Below, one piece after another: positions 24,501 through 37,478 of a DNA stretch of 64,000 bases. Source of the stretch: Ilex aquifolium (lineage: Eukaryota; Streptophyta; Magnoliopsida; Aquifoliales; Aquifoliaceae); the NCBI GenBank assembly GCA_951799425.1, contig OX637398.1, positions 21,772,270 through 21,836,269 of the forward strand, given 5' to 3'. Each line of letters opens with the position of its first letter. Position 1 is the stretch's first letter. The translations under genes and the position numbers were made by a program. Below the pieces are notes generated by a model. That model had not been told where the DNA came from, did no database searches, and worked only from the letters and a program-made list of their open reading frames with translations.

Positions 24501-25772
24501 GTGCAAAGCTTCGCTGCAATTCCTGTGGTGGAGGAACCAGGCGGTCTCTAATGTCTCATCTCCTTTTCGGAGAGTGGTCCCTGTCTCTTCGTGGAGACCT
24601 ATCTCGACCTATCTCGACCTCTCTCCTTTCTAGGACTTCGGTCCCTCTTCTTCTCCTTCTCCTTGTGCATGGATGAGCTTCCTGTCTTGGAAAGGAGAGC
24701 TTCCTCGCCATTGATGTATTTCTCCATCTTGGCAAGGACTTCTGCCATACTGGCTTGCGGGTTTTTGGATACGAAAAATATCAGGTCTTTTGACTGAACT
24801 TCCAGCCTGACAATAAAAGCAGTAATGACAAACTTTTCATCAGGGACGTCCACTTTCAGAGATTCTGAGATGAAGCTCTAAACATAGCTTCCCAGGTTCT
24901 CATTGGGTCCCTGCTTCACATTCAGCAAATGGTAACTCGGCTTTCGATAAGTCCGAGCTCCTATGAAGTGTGAAACGAAAGAAATTGAGAGTTCTCTGAA
25001 GGATGAGATGGATGCCAAGGTCAGCCTATTGAACCATGCTAAGGCTGAACCCTTCAAAGTGATGGCGAAGGCTCGGCATCTTACTGGGTCCTGATATCCG
25101 TGGAGCTCCATTTAGTTTTTGTATGTGTTGAGATGGTTCATGTGATATTTTGTCCCATCAAAGGCCTCCATTTAGGGCATTCTGAATTTCGGTGGGAGGG
25201 GGGAAATGCAATACTTCAGCAGTAAAAGGAGATTCAGTCTTCTGTACTAGGGCATCCATGGTCACTGGAGTTTTGCTTCTTACAGCCTCCTTCATGTGAC
25301 TGAGCTCTTGCTGAATGTCTCTGAAGCGCTGCTACCAGTATTATTCCTTTCTTTCCTACTGGAATGGGAGGAATTCATTTTTATGAATTCCCCTATTCTG
25401 ACTTTGCACTTCATCGTTGTCTTAATTTCTGGGGGCTTGATGATGGGCGTTGCCCATAGTCTGGCTATGCTCATCCACTTCAATGACGTTCCTTAGGGGG
25501 TTAATGCGTTGATGTTCCTCCGGTGGGGGATCATCCTGGGCTGGTTGTGCCCTCTAGGGATGCTGGAGGAGATTCAACAGTCCTTCATTTTGTTGGAGAA
25601 GACGCTAGTTGGCTAGGCGAAGAGCCTTGAGCTTGTTGTTCGGAGGGGGATCTACCATGGGGGGATTAGTTTTAGCGGTGGGCAAGAAATCATGAAGATT
25701 TTCCTACTGTCTTCTGTTGGCGGCTTCCTGTTGGTTCTGTAATCGTAGGGGATTCATCTGACTTCTACTCAT
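18574..25772 (-). pseudogene. gag-pol region of element A (interrupted)
   Basis: Read on the minus strand from about 25772 (MSRSQMNP-like start) to the C insertion, with its last 0.1 kb at 6341-6440 beyond C. The gag domain includes AFAITLKGSALAWFNRLTLA and the zinc-knuckle pattern YCEYHRDHGHLTDDY (24.3-25.1 kb). Protease has YNVLLGRPSLNAM (near 23.75 kb). RT lies at about 22.6-23.4 kb, with CINFTDLNRSCPKDSF and YIDDK. RNase H is at about 22.0-22.45 kb (CSRALRGADERY). The archaeal-type RNase H is near 21.6-21.95 kb (IYSDSQLAVKQIEETYE). Integrase is split by the solo LTR and then by C (SDNGKQFDNPKF near 19.1 kb, ALAFGIEAVAPVEIG near 18.87 kb). Well over ten breaks are present. Confidence 0.88.
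19576..21424. repeat. Solo LTR of another LTR family, inserted in integrase of element A
   Basis: A 1849-bp block begins TGCTTGATTAAAACC and ends GTGTTCATCA. It is flanked by the exact 5-bp duplication AGGTG (19571-19575 and 21425-21429), and the integrase sequence of A resumes on both sides. TG...CA ends plus a 5-bp target duplication without an internal coding region mark a solo LTR, left by recombination between the two LTRs of a full element. It contains no open frame of note. A TATA-like or poly-A signal could not be fixed, so strand and family stay open. Confidence 0.85.
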
Positions 25773-25833
25773 GTTGAGTGTAGAAAACATCACTTACTGA
25801 AGAAAATCAGTATATTTGTAACATAAACAATCT

Positions 25834-25851
25834 TTCCCACAGACGGCGCCA
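25834..25851 (-). other. Primer-binding site of element A
   Basis: On the minus strand TGGCGCCGTCTGTGGGAA follows the 5' LTR after three bases. The same core is present in B (27492-27509) and D (59479-59497). It is the usual primer site of this group of plant Ty3/gypsy elements; the tRNA species is not assigned here. Confidence 0.85.
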
Positions 25852-25853
25852 AT

Positions 25854-26444
25854 TGATGATGTAAGTAACGCGATTGAGCAGAATGAGAGTACTAAGCATG
25901 CCGAATAGCTCAGCCTGAGCTTCCAGATTCTTTGGAACAGGGTTTCTGGGAAGGGGATCAATTCACACAGGAAAATTATAGTAGTTCACCAGTTCGGGAG
26001 ATTTGTTAATCCACTCTTGCTCCTAGGGAGTATATTGATAAAAAAAGGGGGTAATTACACAGTATGCTGGTAAAATTCAGATTTTTTCTCCAGTTGAGGG
26101 CTTTGCCCAATACTTATAGCTAATTTTGAGCCTAGCCAGATCTTTAGGCGAGATCTTTGCTCCTTTCTCATAACGCCCGCTTGAATTGTGTAACAGCTGC
26201 GGGGTATGCTAGGGCGGTTGCGAATTTGGTTCCTGGACAAGCGTCTGTTGCCACTAAGGGGGTGCTTGGTGGTTGCCAACTGTCCTCCACTTCGTCTCCT
26301 CTGAGGTGTGGATTGAGGGAGCTCGAGGTCAGCGATAAGGGCCTTAATGGTATTGGTCATCTGACCTTCAGGTCTGGGCTCCCGACCTGTGAGGCTGAAC
26401 TGGACAAACCGTGCTCAACCTTTGGTATTTCCTAGGTATCATCA
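25854..26444 (-). repeat. 5' LTR of element A
   Basis: 591 bp, TGATGATACC to CATCATCA on the minus strand. It shares its first 60 or so bases with the LTR of B (TGATGGTACCTAGAAAATAC), so A and B belong to one subfamily. Confidence 0.95.
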
Positions 26445-26908
26445 CATAGCAAACTCTACTTGGTATTAATCATCCTTACCATGGAAGTTTAAGATTCAAG
26501 CTTATTACAATGTACATGCTCTTTATAGCATTCAAAACACAAATTAAACGCAATCTACCAGTTCAGTTATACACAACATCTACGCCGGTCCGAGCTTATC
26601 TAAAAAGAAGGAAATTAGGTGGGGTGTTCATCAATAGCTTAGTGGAATAACTCAATTTCAATACACACGGGTTTGAAAATAAATAATTTGATCTGATTGT
26701 GCAATAAAGAACAATCATTTCATACATTGATATAATGTAAAACATTCAACGAAAATAGTTATGTACGAAAATGATAAAACAAAACCAATACAGTGTCACA
26801 TCGACTGAGCAAATATCTTAATAGACCACTCATGGTCGATATGAACCATACAATATAATATTTTAGGGAACTTGCACCCCAAGAAAGATATGTTCCCTAA
26901 TTCAATAT
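26445..26908. other. Non-coding flank between elements A and B
   Basis: AT-rich DNA without a supported gene. It starts with the CATAG target copy of A and ends with AATAT (26904-26908), the left target copy of B. The sequence continues after B at 38753. Its style (long, AT-rich, intron-like) suggests an older decayed LTR, but I cannot name it. Confidence 0.6.
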
Positions 26909-27489
26909 TGATGGTACCTAGAAAATACCTAAGGATGAGCTCGGTTGTCCAGCCTAGCCTCGTAGGTCGGGAGCCCACTCTCATTGAGGCCCTTGCCCCT
27001 GATCTCAAGCTCCCTCAATCCACACCTCAGCGAAGGCGAAGTGGAAGACAGTGGGTGCCCACGAAGCACCTCCTCAGTGGCAACAGATGCTTATTCAAGC
27101 ACCAAATTCGCAACCGCCCCAGCATACCCTGCAGTCGTTGCACAATTCAAGCGGTTGTTACGAGAAATGAGCAAAGATCTTGTGTTAGATCTGGCTAGGC
27201 TCAGAATTAGCTATAAATATTAGGCAAAGCCCTCGACGGGAGGCAAACAATCTTAGTTTTACCAGAATACTGTGTAATTACCCCTATTTATTATTACATT
27301 CTCTAGGAGCAAGAGACTCTATTGAAGAGTGGATTAGCCGAGCCCCCGAGCTGGTGAACCACTATAATTTCTCTGTGTGGATTGACCCCCTCCCCATAAA
27401 TCTTGTTCTAAAGAGCCTTGAAGCTCAGATTGAGTCCTTCAGTACACATATCCTTCTCATTTTGCTCATTCGTGTTACACACATCATCA
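26909..27489 (+). repeat. 5' LTR of element B
   Basis: Begins TGATGGTACCTAGAAAATAC and ends TTACACACATCATCA. A TATA box CTATAAATAT lies at 27211-27220 and is kept in the 3' copy near 38471. Confidence 0.97.
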
Positions 27490-27491
27490 GT

Positions 27492-27509
27492 TAGCGCCGT
27501 CTGTGGGAA
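27492..27509 (+). other. Primer-binding site of element B
   Basis: TAGCGCCGTCTGTGGGAA lies two bases after the 5' LTR. It differs at one base from the site in A and D. Confidence 0.85.
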
Positions 27510-27570
27510 AGATTGTTCCTATTACAAATATACTGATTTTTTTCAGTAATTGATGGTTTCTACACGCAAC

Positions 27571-30500
27571 ATGAGCAGAAGTCAGATGAATCCCTATGAT
27601 TATAGAAACAACAGGAAGCTGCCGTCGGAAGACAGCAAGAAAATCTTTATGATTTCTTGCCCACCACTAAAACTGATCCCCACATGGTGGATCCCCCTCC
27701 AAACAATGAGCTCGAGGCTCTTCGCTTAGCCAACCAGCTTCTTCTCCAACAAAGTGAAGAGCTGTTGAATCTCGTCCAGCGTCCCAGAGGGCACAACCAG
27801 CCTAGTATGATCCCCCACCGGAGGAACATGAACGCATCAACCCCCTAACGAACGTCACTGAAGGGGACAAGCATAGCCAAACTATGGGCAACACCCATCA
27901 TTGAGTCCCCAGGAATGAAGACAACGATGAAGTGCAAATTCAGAATAGAGGAATTCATAAAATGAATTTCTCCCATTCTAGCAGGAAAGAAAGGAACAAT
28001 ATTGGGAACAACGCTTCAAAGACATTCAGCAAGAGCTCAGTCACATGAAGGAGGCTATAAGAAGCAAAACTCCAATGAGAATGGATGCCTTAGTACAAAA
28101 GACTGAATCTCCTTTTACAACTGAAGTATTGCATTTTCCCTTCCCACCGAAATTCAGAATGCCCCAAATGGAGGCTTTTGATGGGACAAAAGATCACATG
28201 GACCATCTTAACACATACAAGGACCCAATACGATGCAGAGCCTTCACCATCACTTTGAAGGGTTCAGCCTTAGCGTGGTTCAATAGGCTGACCCCGACAT
28301 CCATCTCATCATTCATAGAACTCTCCATTTTTTTTGTTTCACATTTCATAGGAGCTCGGACTTATCGAAAGCCAAGTTACCATTTGCTGAATGTGAAGCA
28401 GGAACCCAATGAGAACTTGCGAAGCTATGTTCAGAGGTTCAACTCAGAATCCCTGAAAGTGGACGTCCCTGATGAAAAGTTTGCCATCACTGCTTTCATT
28501 TTTGGGCTGGAAGTTTAGTCAAAAGACCTGATGTTTTTCGTATCCAAAAACCCGCAAGCCAGTATGGTAGAAGTCATTGCCAAGGCAGAGAAATGCATCA
28601 ATGGCGAGGAAGTTCTCCTTTTCAAGGCAGGGAGCTCATCCACGCACAAGGAGAAGGAGAAAGAGAAGAAGAGGGACAAAAGTCCCAGAAATGAGAGAAG
28701 TCGAGATAGGTCTCCACGAAGAGATATGGACCGCTTTCTGAAAAGGAGAGGAGACATCAAAGACCGCCTGGGTCCTCCATCGTAGGAATTGTAGCACAAC
28801 CACAGTGTCCTAGGTCCTATATGAGGTATAAAATGAAAAATTTCTAAGGTGGCCACCTCAGATGAAGATAGATCCTACAAAGAGGGATGCAACAAAGTAC
28901 TGTGAGTACTACAGAGATCAAATTCCTAATTTAGTGGGGGCAATTGCGCCATTTTTTGGAGCAAGATAATCAAAACAAAGCTCACACTCCTCAAGCACCT
29001 CAACAGCAAACTCCTGCACAACATCAGCAACCCCTGGGAGAGATCAGGGTGATATCAGGAGGATTTGTCGGAGGTAGGGAGTCCAGCTCAGCCAGAAAGG
29101 CTCACATGCGCAAGGTTAGAACTCAAGAGGTACTGGAGGTACAGGTTGTGACCAAAACACCTCGGTTGAGCATGGATATCACATTTTCAAACGTAGATTT
29201 AGGGGGTTGCCATCATCCCCACGATGATCCCTTGGTGGTGAGGGCCATCATTGTAAACAGAACCATAAATCGGGTTTTGATTGATAACGGAAGCTTTGTC
29301 AACATCATCTTCGCATCCGTCTTCGACAAGATGGATATAGGTAGAGACAAGTTTGAGCCAATAAGGACTCACCTCCTGGGATTCTCAGGGGAAAGGGTGC
29401 TACCCTTGGGGTCAATACAACTTGGTCTCACCATGGAAAATCCACCTTACCAGTCCACCACCACCGTAAGATTCCTGGTAGTCGACGCCCCCTTGGCATA
29501 CAATGTCCTATTGGGAAGACATTCCCTCAACGCTATGAGGGCCATCTCTTCTACCTACCACCTTGTCATGAAGTTCCCCTACAAAAAAATGACGTGCGAG
29601 TGGTTCGCGGAGACCAATGAATAGTATGAGAATGCTACATGACGTCTATGAAGAAGAAAGAGGTCGAGACTATCCAGCTGAGCGAGCTCGACATGAGGGA
29701 TAAGCTGGAAACGAGACCTACAACTTCAGAAGAGCTGGAGTCGGTCCAACTTGACGAGGAACCTGAGCATTTGGTGTATGTGGGATCAAAGTTGCCCAAA
29801 GAGCTCAAAGACCTCCTTATTCAATTCCTCAGAAAGAATATGGAGGTATTTGCTTGGAAATAGGAGGATATGCGGGGGATTGACCCCTCAGTCATCACGC
29901 ATAAGCTTAGCATAAACCAAACCTTTAAGCCCATCAAACGAAAATGGAGGAGTTTTTTCCCAAAACGCCAAAAAGCGATCAATGAGAAGGTCAGCAAACT
30001 TCTTCACGCCAGAGCCATCAGAGAGGTGGATTATCTGACCTAGTTAGATGTGGTCCTCGTTAAGATGTCAAACGAAAAGTGGCACCTCTGCATCAACTTC
30101 ACTGACCTGAATCGCGTATGCCCCAAGGACAGCTATCCCTTACCTCGGATTGACCTGATCGTGGACGCCACAGTAAGACATGAGTTCCTCAACTTCATGG
30201 ACGCTTTCTCAAGATATAATCAGATCAGAATGGACCCTAGTGACCAGGAGAAGACGTCCTTTGTGACTGAGCAGGGGACATACTGCTACCAAGTCATGCC
30301 ATTTGGGCTGAAGAACGCCAGAGCTACATACCAATGCCTGGTGAACTAAATGTTCTAGAAACAGATCGGGATGTCAATGGAGGTATACATCGATGACATG
30401 TTGGTGAAGTCATTAAGGACTGAGCTCCACATCGGATACCGCAAAGAATCTTTTCGAATCCTCAAGAAATACCAGATGAAGCTCAATCCAGCCAAATGTG

Positions 30501-32922
30501 CCTTTGGAGTCTCCGAGGGAAAATTCCTGAGTTTCATAGTCAACAGTAGAGGCCTAGAAGTAAGCCTAGAGAAGGTCAAGGAAGTAATAGACATGCAACC
30601 TCCCTCAAACACAAGAGAGGTCCAATGTCTGACAGGAAGGATAACAGCCTTGAGTCGTTTTGTCTCTAGGTCAAGCAACAAGTGCCAGCCTTTCTTTTAG
30701 ATCCTGAAAAAGGCGTTTCAATAGGATGCACAGTGTGAGGACGCATTTAGAACCCTCAAATATTACCTCAGGACACCCCCAATCCTAGTAAGCCCTAGAG
30801 AGGGAGAAGTGTTCACCTTATATCTTGTTGTTTCAGATTTCTCAACCAGTGCAGCACTAGCCAGGGAGCTCGACAGAGCTCAGCAACCAGTCTACTACTG
30901 TAGCGGAGCTCTGAGAGGTGCAGATGAGAGATATCCAAAAATAGAAAAACTAGTTTTAGCTCTAGTCACAGCAGTAAGAAGGCTCATACCCTATTTCTAG
31001 GCTCACACTATTGAAATCCCTACAGACCAACCAATGAAACAGGTGTTGCACAAACCAGAATCCTCTAGAAGGCTGATTAAATGAGCAATAGAGCTCAGTG
31101 AGTTCGATATCAGATACAAATCCAGAACCGCAATGAAAGGGCATGTTTTGGCAGATTACATCGTAGAGTTCACTACAACCTCAGAAGCATCCATGGAGGC
31201 AACCCAGTTAGTACCCTACCTCCCCACGTGGAAACTTTCAGTAGACGGAGCCACTAACGCCAAAGACAGCGGTGCTAGGTTGTTTCTGACCTCCCCCGAT
31301 GGAGTAGATATCGAATATGCCCTCAAATTCGGATTCAAGGCTTCAAACAACTAAGTAGAATATGAAGCCGTCATTGCTGGGCTCAACTTGACGCATTCCA
31401 TGGAGGCAGAACAACTCGTGATCCATAGCGACTCCCAGCTCGTGGTGAAACAAATTGAGGAGACTTATGAAGCTAAGGGAGAGAGAATGGTCCTATACCT
31501 GAGGAAGGTACAAGAACTAATAAAGAAGTTTGTGTAGGTTAAGGTCACACATGTTCCCAGAGCCGAGAAATCCTGAGCTGACGCCTTAGAAAGGCTGGCT
31601 ATAGCTTCTCAAAAAAACTTGGACATGTTGATTCTAGTTGAGCACCTGGCTGAGCCATCAGTAAGCCACAAGAAGGAAGAAGTGTTCCCTATCTTAACCC
31701 AGCCAACCTGGATGGATCCAATTAGGGAATATTTTCAGAGTGAAACCCTACCGGTGGATCCCAAAGAAGCCACAAAGCTAAGAGCCAGATCATCCAAATT
31801 CACCCTTCTGCAAGGGAACCTGCACAAATGGGGCTTCTTGGCACCTTCTCTGAAGTGTATAGGGGATGAGGAGGCTAACTACATCCTATGGGAAATCCAC
31901 GAAGGCATCTGTGGCAATCACATTGGGGCTCGAGCTCTAGTTGGGAAAACACTAAGGCAAGGATATTTCTGGCCTACCCTGCTCAAAGATGTAGCAGAGC
32001 TGGTCAGAAGGTGCAAGACCTGCCAATTGCACGCTAACATCCCACACTGCTCATCGGAGTCCCTAACCTTAGTGGTTAGCCCCTGGCCATTCCAACAGTG
32101 GGGATTGGATATACTTGAACCTCTTCCAACCAGCAATGGGCAGTGCAAGTTTGCTGTTATTGGGGTGGATTACTTTACCAAATGGGTTGAGATGGAGCCC
32201 TTGACGACAATTATAGAGTAGAAGGTTCAAAACTTTACTTGGAATACCCACGACAATCATCTCAGACAACGGAAAGCAGTTCAACAACCCCAAGTTCAAA
32301 AACTTCTGTGCCTAGCTGAGCATAAAAAAATTATTTCTCTGCTCCAGCTAACCCTCAATCGAATGGACAAGCGAAAATAACCATTCGAACCTTAAAGGCA
32401 GCTCTAAAGACTAAACTTGAAGCCCTAAAAAGATGATGGGTGGAACACATTCTAGAAGTGCTATGGGCTTACAGGATCACAACCAGGTCGACAACTCAGG
32501 AAACGCCATTCGCCTTAGCATTCAGAACCGAGGCAGTAACTCCTTTGGAGATCGGCATCCCATCTCCAAGAACAGAGCTCTCCGAACCAGAGCACCATGA
32601 CGAGTCACTTAAACTCAACCTCGACCTCTTAGATGAAAAAAGGGAAAGGGCCTTACAGCACATCATGAGCTATCAAAGAAAGACAGCTAGATATTACAAC
32701 AAGAGGGTCAGACACATAAGTTTCAAAGTCGGAGATTTGGTCCTCAAAACACTCCTCCCCGAAGGAAAGGATCCCACTCATGAAAAACTAGGACCCAACT
32801 GGGAGGATCTATACATAATAACAAAGATAATCAAACCTGGGAACTACAAACTGCAAATGGAGGAAGGAAAAATCTTGCCTCACTCCTAGAATGCTGGTCA
32901 TCTGAAGAGATTTTTTCGGTAA
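27571..32922 (+). pseudogene. gag-pol region of element B
   Basis: The gag start reads MSRSQMNP. The central gag domain (about 28.05-28.5 kb) has FRMPQMEAFDGTKDHMDHLN and GSALAWFNRLTP. A Lys/Glu/Arg-rich tail follows near 28.65 kb. Protease spans about 29.2-29.6 kb (VLIDNGSFVNIIF). RT spans about 29.9-30.7 kb (FTDLNRVCPKDSYPLPRIDL, MPFGLKNA, YIDDM). RNase H lies at about 30.8-31.2 kb (GADERYPKIEKLVLAL). The archaeal-type RNase H lies at about 31.25-31.6 kb. Integrase spans about 31.8-32.92 kb (HEGICGNHIGARALVGK, CKTCQLHANIPH, VSPWPFQQWGLDI). It is widely broken but easy to align with C. Confidence 0.9.
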
Positions 32923-33000
32923 ACACTTGTAAAAGTCCATCTCCAATAAAACTACAAGTTTCAGCTAAGTCAACATACCATTGTTAGCTTAAAGCACGTA

Positions 33001-33164
33001 ACGAGCTCTTCAGCTCATAAACAAAAGATGAGTTTTTCAACTCACAAACAAAAGATGAGTTCTTCCGTTCATAAACAGACGATGAGCTCTTCAACTCACA
33101 AACAAAAGATGAGCTCTTCAGCTCATAAAAAGACGATGAGATCTTCAGCTCACAAACAAAAGGC
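33001..33164. repeat. 27-bp tandem repeat array of element B
   Basis: About six 27-bp units of the same kind as in A and C, for example GATGAGCTCTTCAGCTCATA. One unit has GAGTT-TTTC-AACTC, where both arms have changed together relative to GAGCT-CTTC-AGCTC. The array lies about 80 bp past the integrase end. Confidence 0.93.
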
Positions 33165-33394
33165 TGGAAATAGGCCTTATACTTACCAAAATTCAGACTC
33201 ACTTCCAGAAGAAAAGAATTCTCCTTGAAGTAAAGGGGCCATCCAATTCGGCTCGCTATATCGATTGGGATTTTCAGCCTAAGCGTTGCAACTACCAGAA
33301 TAAAATAACAAGGAAATAAACAAGGCATTCAACAGAAAAAATGGCTTCATATTCATAAATATAACAGGGTTACAGGGAGAAGAAAAGGAAAAGT

Positions 33395-34429
33395 TTAAGC
33401 CCCCCCAAGCCCCCGCTTCAGCTCAGATATCTCCTCCTCCAACTGTGCGTTCATAACCCGTATACGAGCATTCTCAGCTTTCAACTCGTCCTGTCCCTTC
33501 TCCGCCTTAGAAAGTTGTTTTTTGAGGCTCACGTTTCCCAATGCAAGCTCCAGCTCAGCAGCTATAAACCTAATCCCACCAGAGAAGGAATCTGACGACT
33601 GTGGTGACGAGCTACCTCGTCGGCGTTTCCTCGAGGAAGTAGCAACATCCTCATCCGATTAGGTGGGAGAGGAGTCTACATCAATAACAGCAGGAAGAGG
33701 GTGAGAAATAGCATCCAAAGCTAGCTCCAGTCCCGAACCAGAGAAGGTTCTAGGGAGTGACTAATGTCGACTCATCATAATATTTGCAAACCACAGAGGA
33801 AAGTAAAGACCCTGATCCTTTACCTCTGTCAGGGAGACGCCCCCAAGAACGAGGGACCTGGGCAAGTTCAGACTACGCTTCAGCAGACTCCCAAGAATCC
33901 CCAGAAATAAAGAAAAAAATGCTGAATCCACCCCTTTGGAGAACTAGGGGCATCAAGGACCAGCAGAGAGTCAAGTGATGCCTTCATGTGAAGCGACTAA
34001 AGCAGGGGGCATGTCAAAGGGAAGGTCATAAAAATATAGGAACTCGGCAACAGTGAAAAAATCACTGAAGCCTTGCAGGTGCCAAAAAATTAAAAAGCTT
34101 ATCAGAACACCCCATCATTCTAGGGAAAGACGAGAGGGACATAACTCAAAGAAGACCAGAACCCTTCCAATAGAGGGATGAATGGGTAAACGGAGACCCA
34201 TCTCAAAAGTGCCCTCGAAGAAGCAAATTTCCCGTCAAAGGAGAAGGTTGCAAGGCTCATCGAGAGTTAGAACTCGAATGACCAAGGCATAAGGCAGAAG
34301 GTACCGCCTCCTAACTTCCTCCACCTCAGAAGCCGTAACAACAGAAATGAGCAGAAAGACAGAGTACCAGGGCACGTCAATCATAGCCTGCGCTTGCTGC
34401 TTGAACAATGAAGTAGGAGAGGGAGCCAT
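33395..34429 (-). pseudogene. Opposite-strand accessory gene 2 of element B
   Basis: Start at 34429, MAPSPTSLFKQQAQAMIDVP, with the A copy as support. The motif region (EICFFEGTFEMGLRLPIHP-like, about 34.15-34.24 kb) and the GWGVL-like segment follow. A Ser-rich linker with a basic patch (SRKRRRG-like, near 33.63 kb) leads to a coiled coil of the form NAQLEEEISELKRGL, ending near 33395. It is convergent with pol across the repeat array. A few breaks are seen. The function is unknown. Confidence 0.6.
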
Positions 34430-34953
34430 GATGCCAGAAGGAAAACAAAAGGCAAGGAAATTTCTAAGAGGAATTGGGAACACGAAGAATAAGAAATCCT
34501 AAGTTTTACGCAAAAAGTAAAACATCTCAAGTTTTAAGGAAGCAAACGGCATGCGAAAGTGAAAGAGGCAACCATTAAGATTCCATAATCATGGCAGTAG
34601 TTAAGGAAAGTGGCGCTTTAGTAAGGTAGGTGAAGATAGGTGGGCACAAATAACGGTCCATTTATTGCCTTTTTGTCCAAAAAATGTACAACACTAAAGG
34701 AACAGAACAGTCGAGCAGAGCTTACAAAAAATGGAGCTTAGATACAAGCAGCTCAGAACAGCAAAAACATGCACCATACTCCAAATATGCCAAGACTTGT
34801 TTGGAGTAGAAGGGGAAAAAACAGAATACAAAGCAAGAATACAAGAACATAAGAGTAAGCAAGAGTATTAAACAAAGATGTGTTTTTTCATTTCATTTCT
34901 CAAAAAGGGTACAAAGTTTACTACAAAATACAAAAGGAAGTATAGAGAAAGTC

Positions 34954-37478
34954 CTAAGTCTCTACAACATCCTCAACAACAGCTTCAGGCCACTCAGGTA
35001 GCTCAGAAGCAATAGATGGAGTAAAATCAATAGGAGCTTCAGAAGCGGGGATCTCGGCTGAGGGCAGAGACCCCTCAGCACCATCAGAAATGAGCTCAGA
35101 AACCTGAGCCTCAGGACCAGCAGGGACCTCAACCCCATCACCATCCACCCTAGGAGCAATAGAAGCTGGGATTTCTGCCTCCTTCTCAGCACTTGACTTC
35201 TCATTCTCCTTATCCAAAGGAATATCAAAGTCAAAGTCTTGATTTGGGTACTTCTCTGCAGCTTGCTCTTGAAAAGCAAGCCACCCAGTAACCCAGTTGG
35301 TAGCAGCTTCATCCTTCAACTCAGTAATCTTAGCATCATTCTTTTGAGCTGCAACCCTATCAACCTCAATCTCCTTTAGTAGAGTAGTATTGACCTCAGC
35401 CAACATGCTAGACTCTCTTTTCATGGTCTCAAGGGAGTCAAGGGCCTTGAAGACCTCCTTCCGTTCTTGGAATAAACTGTCTGCCTTCAGTTTGAGCCCA
35501 TCCTTAGCTTTCCTGGCTTCAGTCTCCATGCCTTTGTTAGTTGAGGTCAGCCCCTCAACCTGAGCTTTGAGATCATCATTAGAAAAGCTCAGCTCAGAAA
35601 CCTTGAGCTCAGATACCTTCAAATCCCTCTAAGCCTCCTCAGCTGTGCTTCCTAGAGCTTGGACCTGGCTCACCAGAGCGCTTACATGAATGGTCAGCTG
35701 AGAAAAACACAAGAAAAGTCAAGATCAGTATAAGGCAACAACACGAAACATAAGTAGAACTTGGTAAAATCAAAACTTACCGAAGTTACACCGTACAAGG
35801 CAGTAGTGGCAGCAGTAGAGAGAGGAAGAGCAACGACCTCCTGAATGTCTGATTCAGGGATAACCAAGGCGATGACCTCAGCGATAAGGCCCACGTTCCT
35901 GATAAGTGAGCCCTTTCCTTTCTTGGCTTTTGCTGATAAACCCTCCATAGGTAGACGAGGAGCCTTCTCAGCAGGTCGGGAGGAAAGAGGCTCTCGCAGG
36001 AAAAGGAGCAATGGAATCCAAAGCCCCTGTAACCTTTATCGAAGAGGGAGAGGATGAGGCCCCAGCTTGTCTATTAGCCCCTACGGAGGGAAGAGGGGAG
36101 TCCCCTTGAAGAATTGAGATATGTGTGGTCTTTGGTAAGCTCGGTGGAGGCGTGAGGACCACCTGGGAAGGAGGAGAAGGAGGAGGCACCTCCATCTTCT
36201 GCACTTTTGAGAGAGGAGCATAGTCACTTCTTGACCCGACCTCGGCCTTGCGTTTTCCCCCACTCTGATTTTTCTTGAGAAGAGCAACCTTGGCCTTCAC
36301 AACGTCGGCGTCCGGTGCCATTGAGCTTGAATATGAGAAGTCAGAATGAATAGGCCAGGAAGAATAGAAAAGAAGATGAGAAGAGCTAGGAATGGATGAA
36401 GAGCCTCACAAGTAAGTCCCTCAGCACCAACTACAGAGATCGAAATGGGGGTCTCAACTCTCACCTCGGGGGGACTAAACCCGAACTAAGTAAGCACCTC
36501 AGGCTTGAGAAGCTTGGAGTATTTCTCTGGCTCGTAACTCTCCAAGCCCAGCAAAACTATCCTATCCTAGCACTAAGGTCGGGTCGAATACCTGAAAGGA
36601 ATAAGAGAAACAAGGTCAGCAAAATGAAAACGCTGAGGCTGGATCAAGCCTACCCAGACAGGACTTACCCATATTATTAGGGACATAATAGGCCCGAGGT
36701 ACAGGGAGTGTGTCAACTGAATCTCTGGGGTTATACTCCCACTCTCTCCCAGATGCGAAGAAGAAAAACTTCTTCCAACCCTTGTAGGAGCTCGGAAGGT
36801 CAGTAATGAGAACACGGGTCTTCACCTGTTTAACAATGTACATGAATCTGTCAGAAGGATTGACCTTAATGTTGAAGAACTTCATGAGCAGGGGCACAGT
36901 GGGGACACCAAGTTCGTTCTTCTTGAAGAAAACGAGAAGACCCATCAGAACACCCCAAAAATTGGGGGAAAGTTAAGCAGGGCAGATGTTGAAATGTTGA
37001 AGAAGACTTTTAAGAAAGGGATGCATAGGGAAACAAAGGTCGTTCTTGAAAGAGGCCACAAAGAAGCAAACTTTCTTAGGAACCTGGGAGTCATACCGAA
37101 TATCCACATGTGGGCACCAATACTGCATACCCCAAGGAAAACCAAATCGAGCTGAAATGACGCTCATAAAAGGAGGGGTGACCTCACTGAAACTAATGAG
37201 GTCTGAAGCTCTGGGGGCGACATCTGTCTCCCCGGCACTGCCAGAAACCCCAACATCACTCATTTGGATTTTCCTTTCTAAGATTTCTTAGACCTCGACA
37301 TAGGGGAAGATGATGGAATAGGGACCTCGAACTCTTCCCTAACATCAATAGAATCAACACCGAGAAAGTTATCTATCTCGTCCCTAACATCGCCCAAGTC
37401 ATCCTCCTCAACCTCGGGAGACCTATTCCCCATGGCCAGGGACACAGAGGAGGCGGTGACCTCAAAAGAAGTAGACAT
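34954..37478 (-). pseudogene. Opposite-strand accessory gene 1 of element B
   Basis: Start at 37478 (MSTSFEVTASSVSLAMGNRS). The acidic N-terminal part has EEDDLGDVRDEIDNFLGVDS. The conserved block at about 36.97-37.2 kb has KKVCFFVASFKNDLCFPMHP and LLQHFNICPA. The next block at about 36.6-36.94 kb has GVPTVPLLMKFFNIKV and ITDLPSSYKGWKKFFFFASG. A Lys-rich segment (MAPDADVVKAKVALLKK, 36.3 kb) and a long coiled coil (35.2-35.62 kb) follow. The tail is acidic and Pro-rich and ends EAVVEDVVET. Blocks are separated by intron-like gaps of about 70-110 bp. Of the three copies of gene 1, this one has the longest continuous blocks. It looks broken in only a few places. Confidence 0.68.

Larger units (their letters stand above)
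1..26444 (-). mobile_element. Element A: Ty3/gypsy, Tat lineage LTR retrotransposon, nested host of two later insertions
   Basis: Two LTRs of the same sequence (1-589 and 25854-26444) bound it. The primer site lies inside the right LTR and the purine tract inside the left one, so the element reads on the minus strand. Order from right to left: 5' LTR, primer site, gag, protease, RT, RNase H, archaeal-type RNase H, integrase, a 27-bp repeat array, two opposite-strand genes, 3' LTR. The second RNase H and the antisense genes are known marks of the Tat lineage. It is interrupted by a solo LTR (19576-21424) and by element C (6446-18573); without them it would be about 12.5 kb. The right target-site copy is CATAG (26445-26449); the left one lies outside the window, and about 13 bp of the left LTR are cut off. 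The coding parts are clearly broken, with well over ten breaks. LTR divergence is about 8 percent by eye, so it is older than C, which sits in it. Confidence 0.93.
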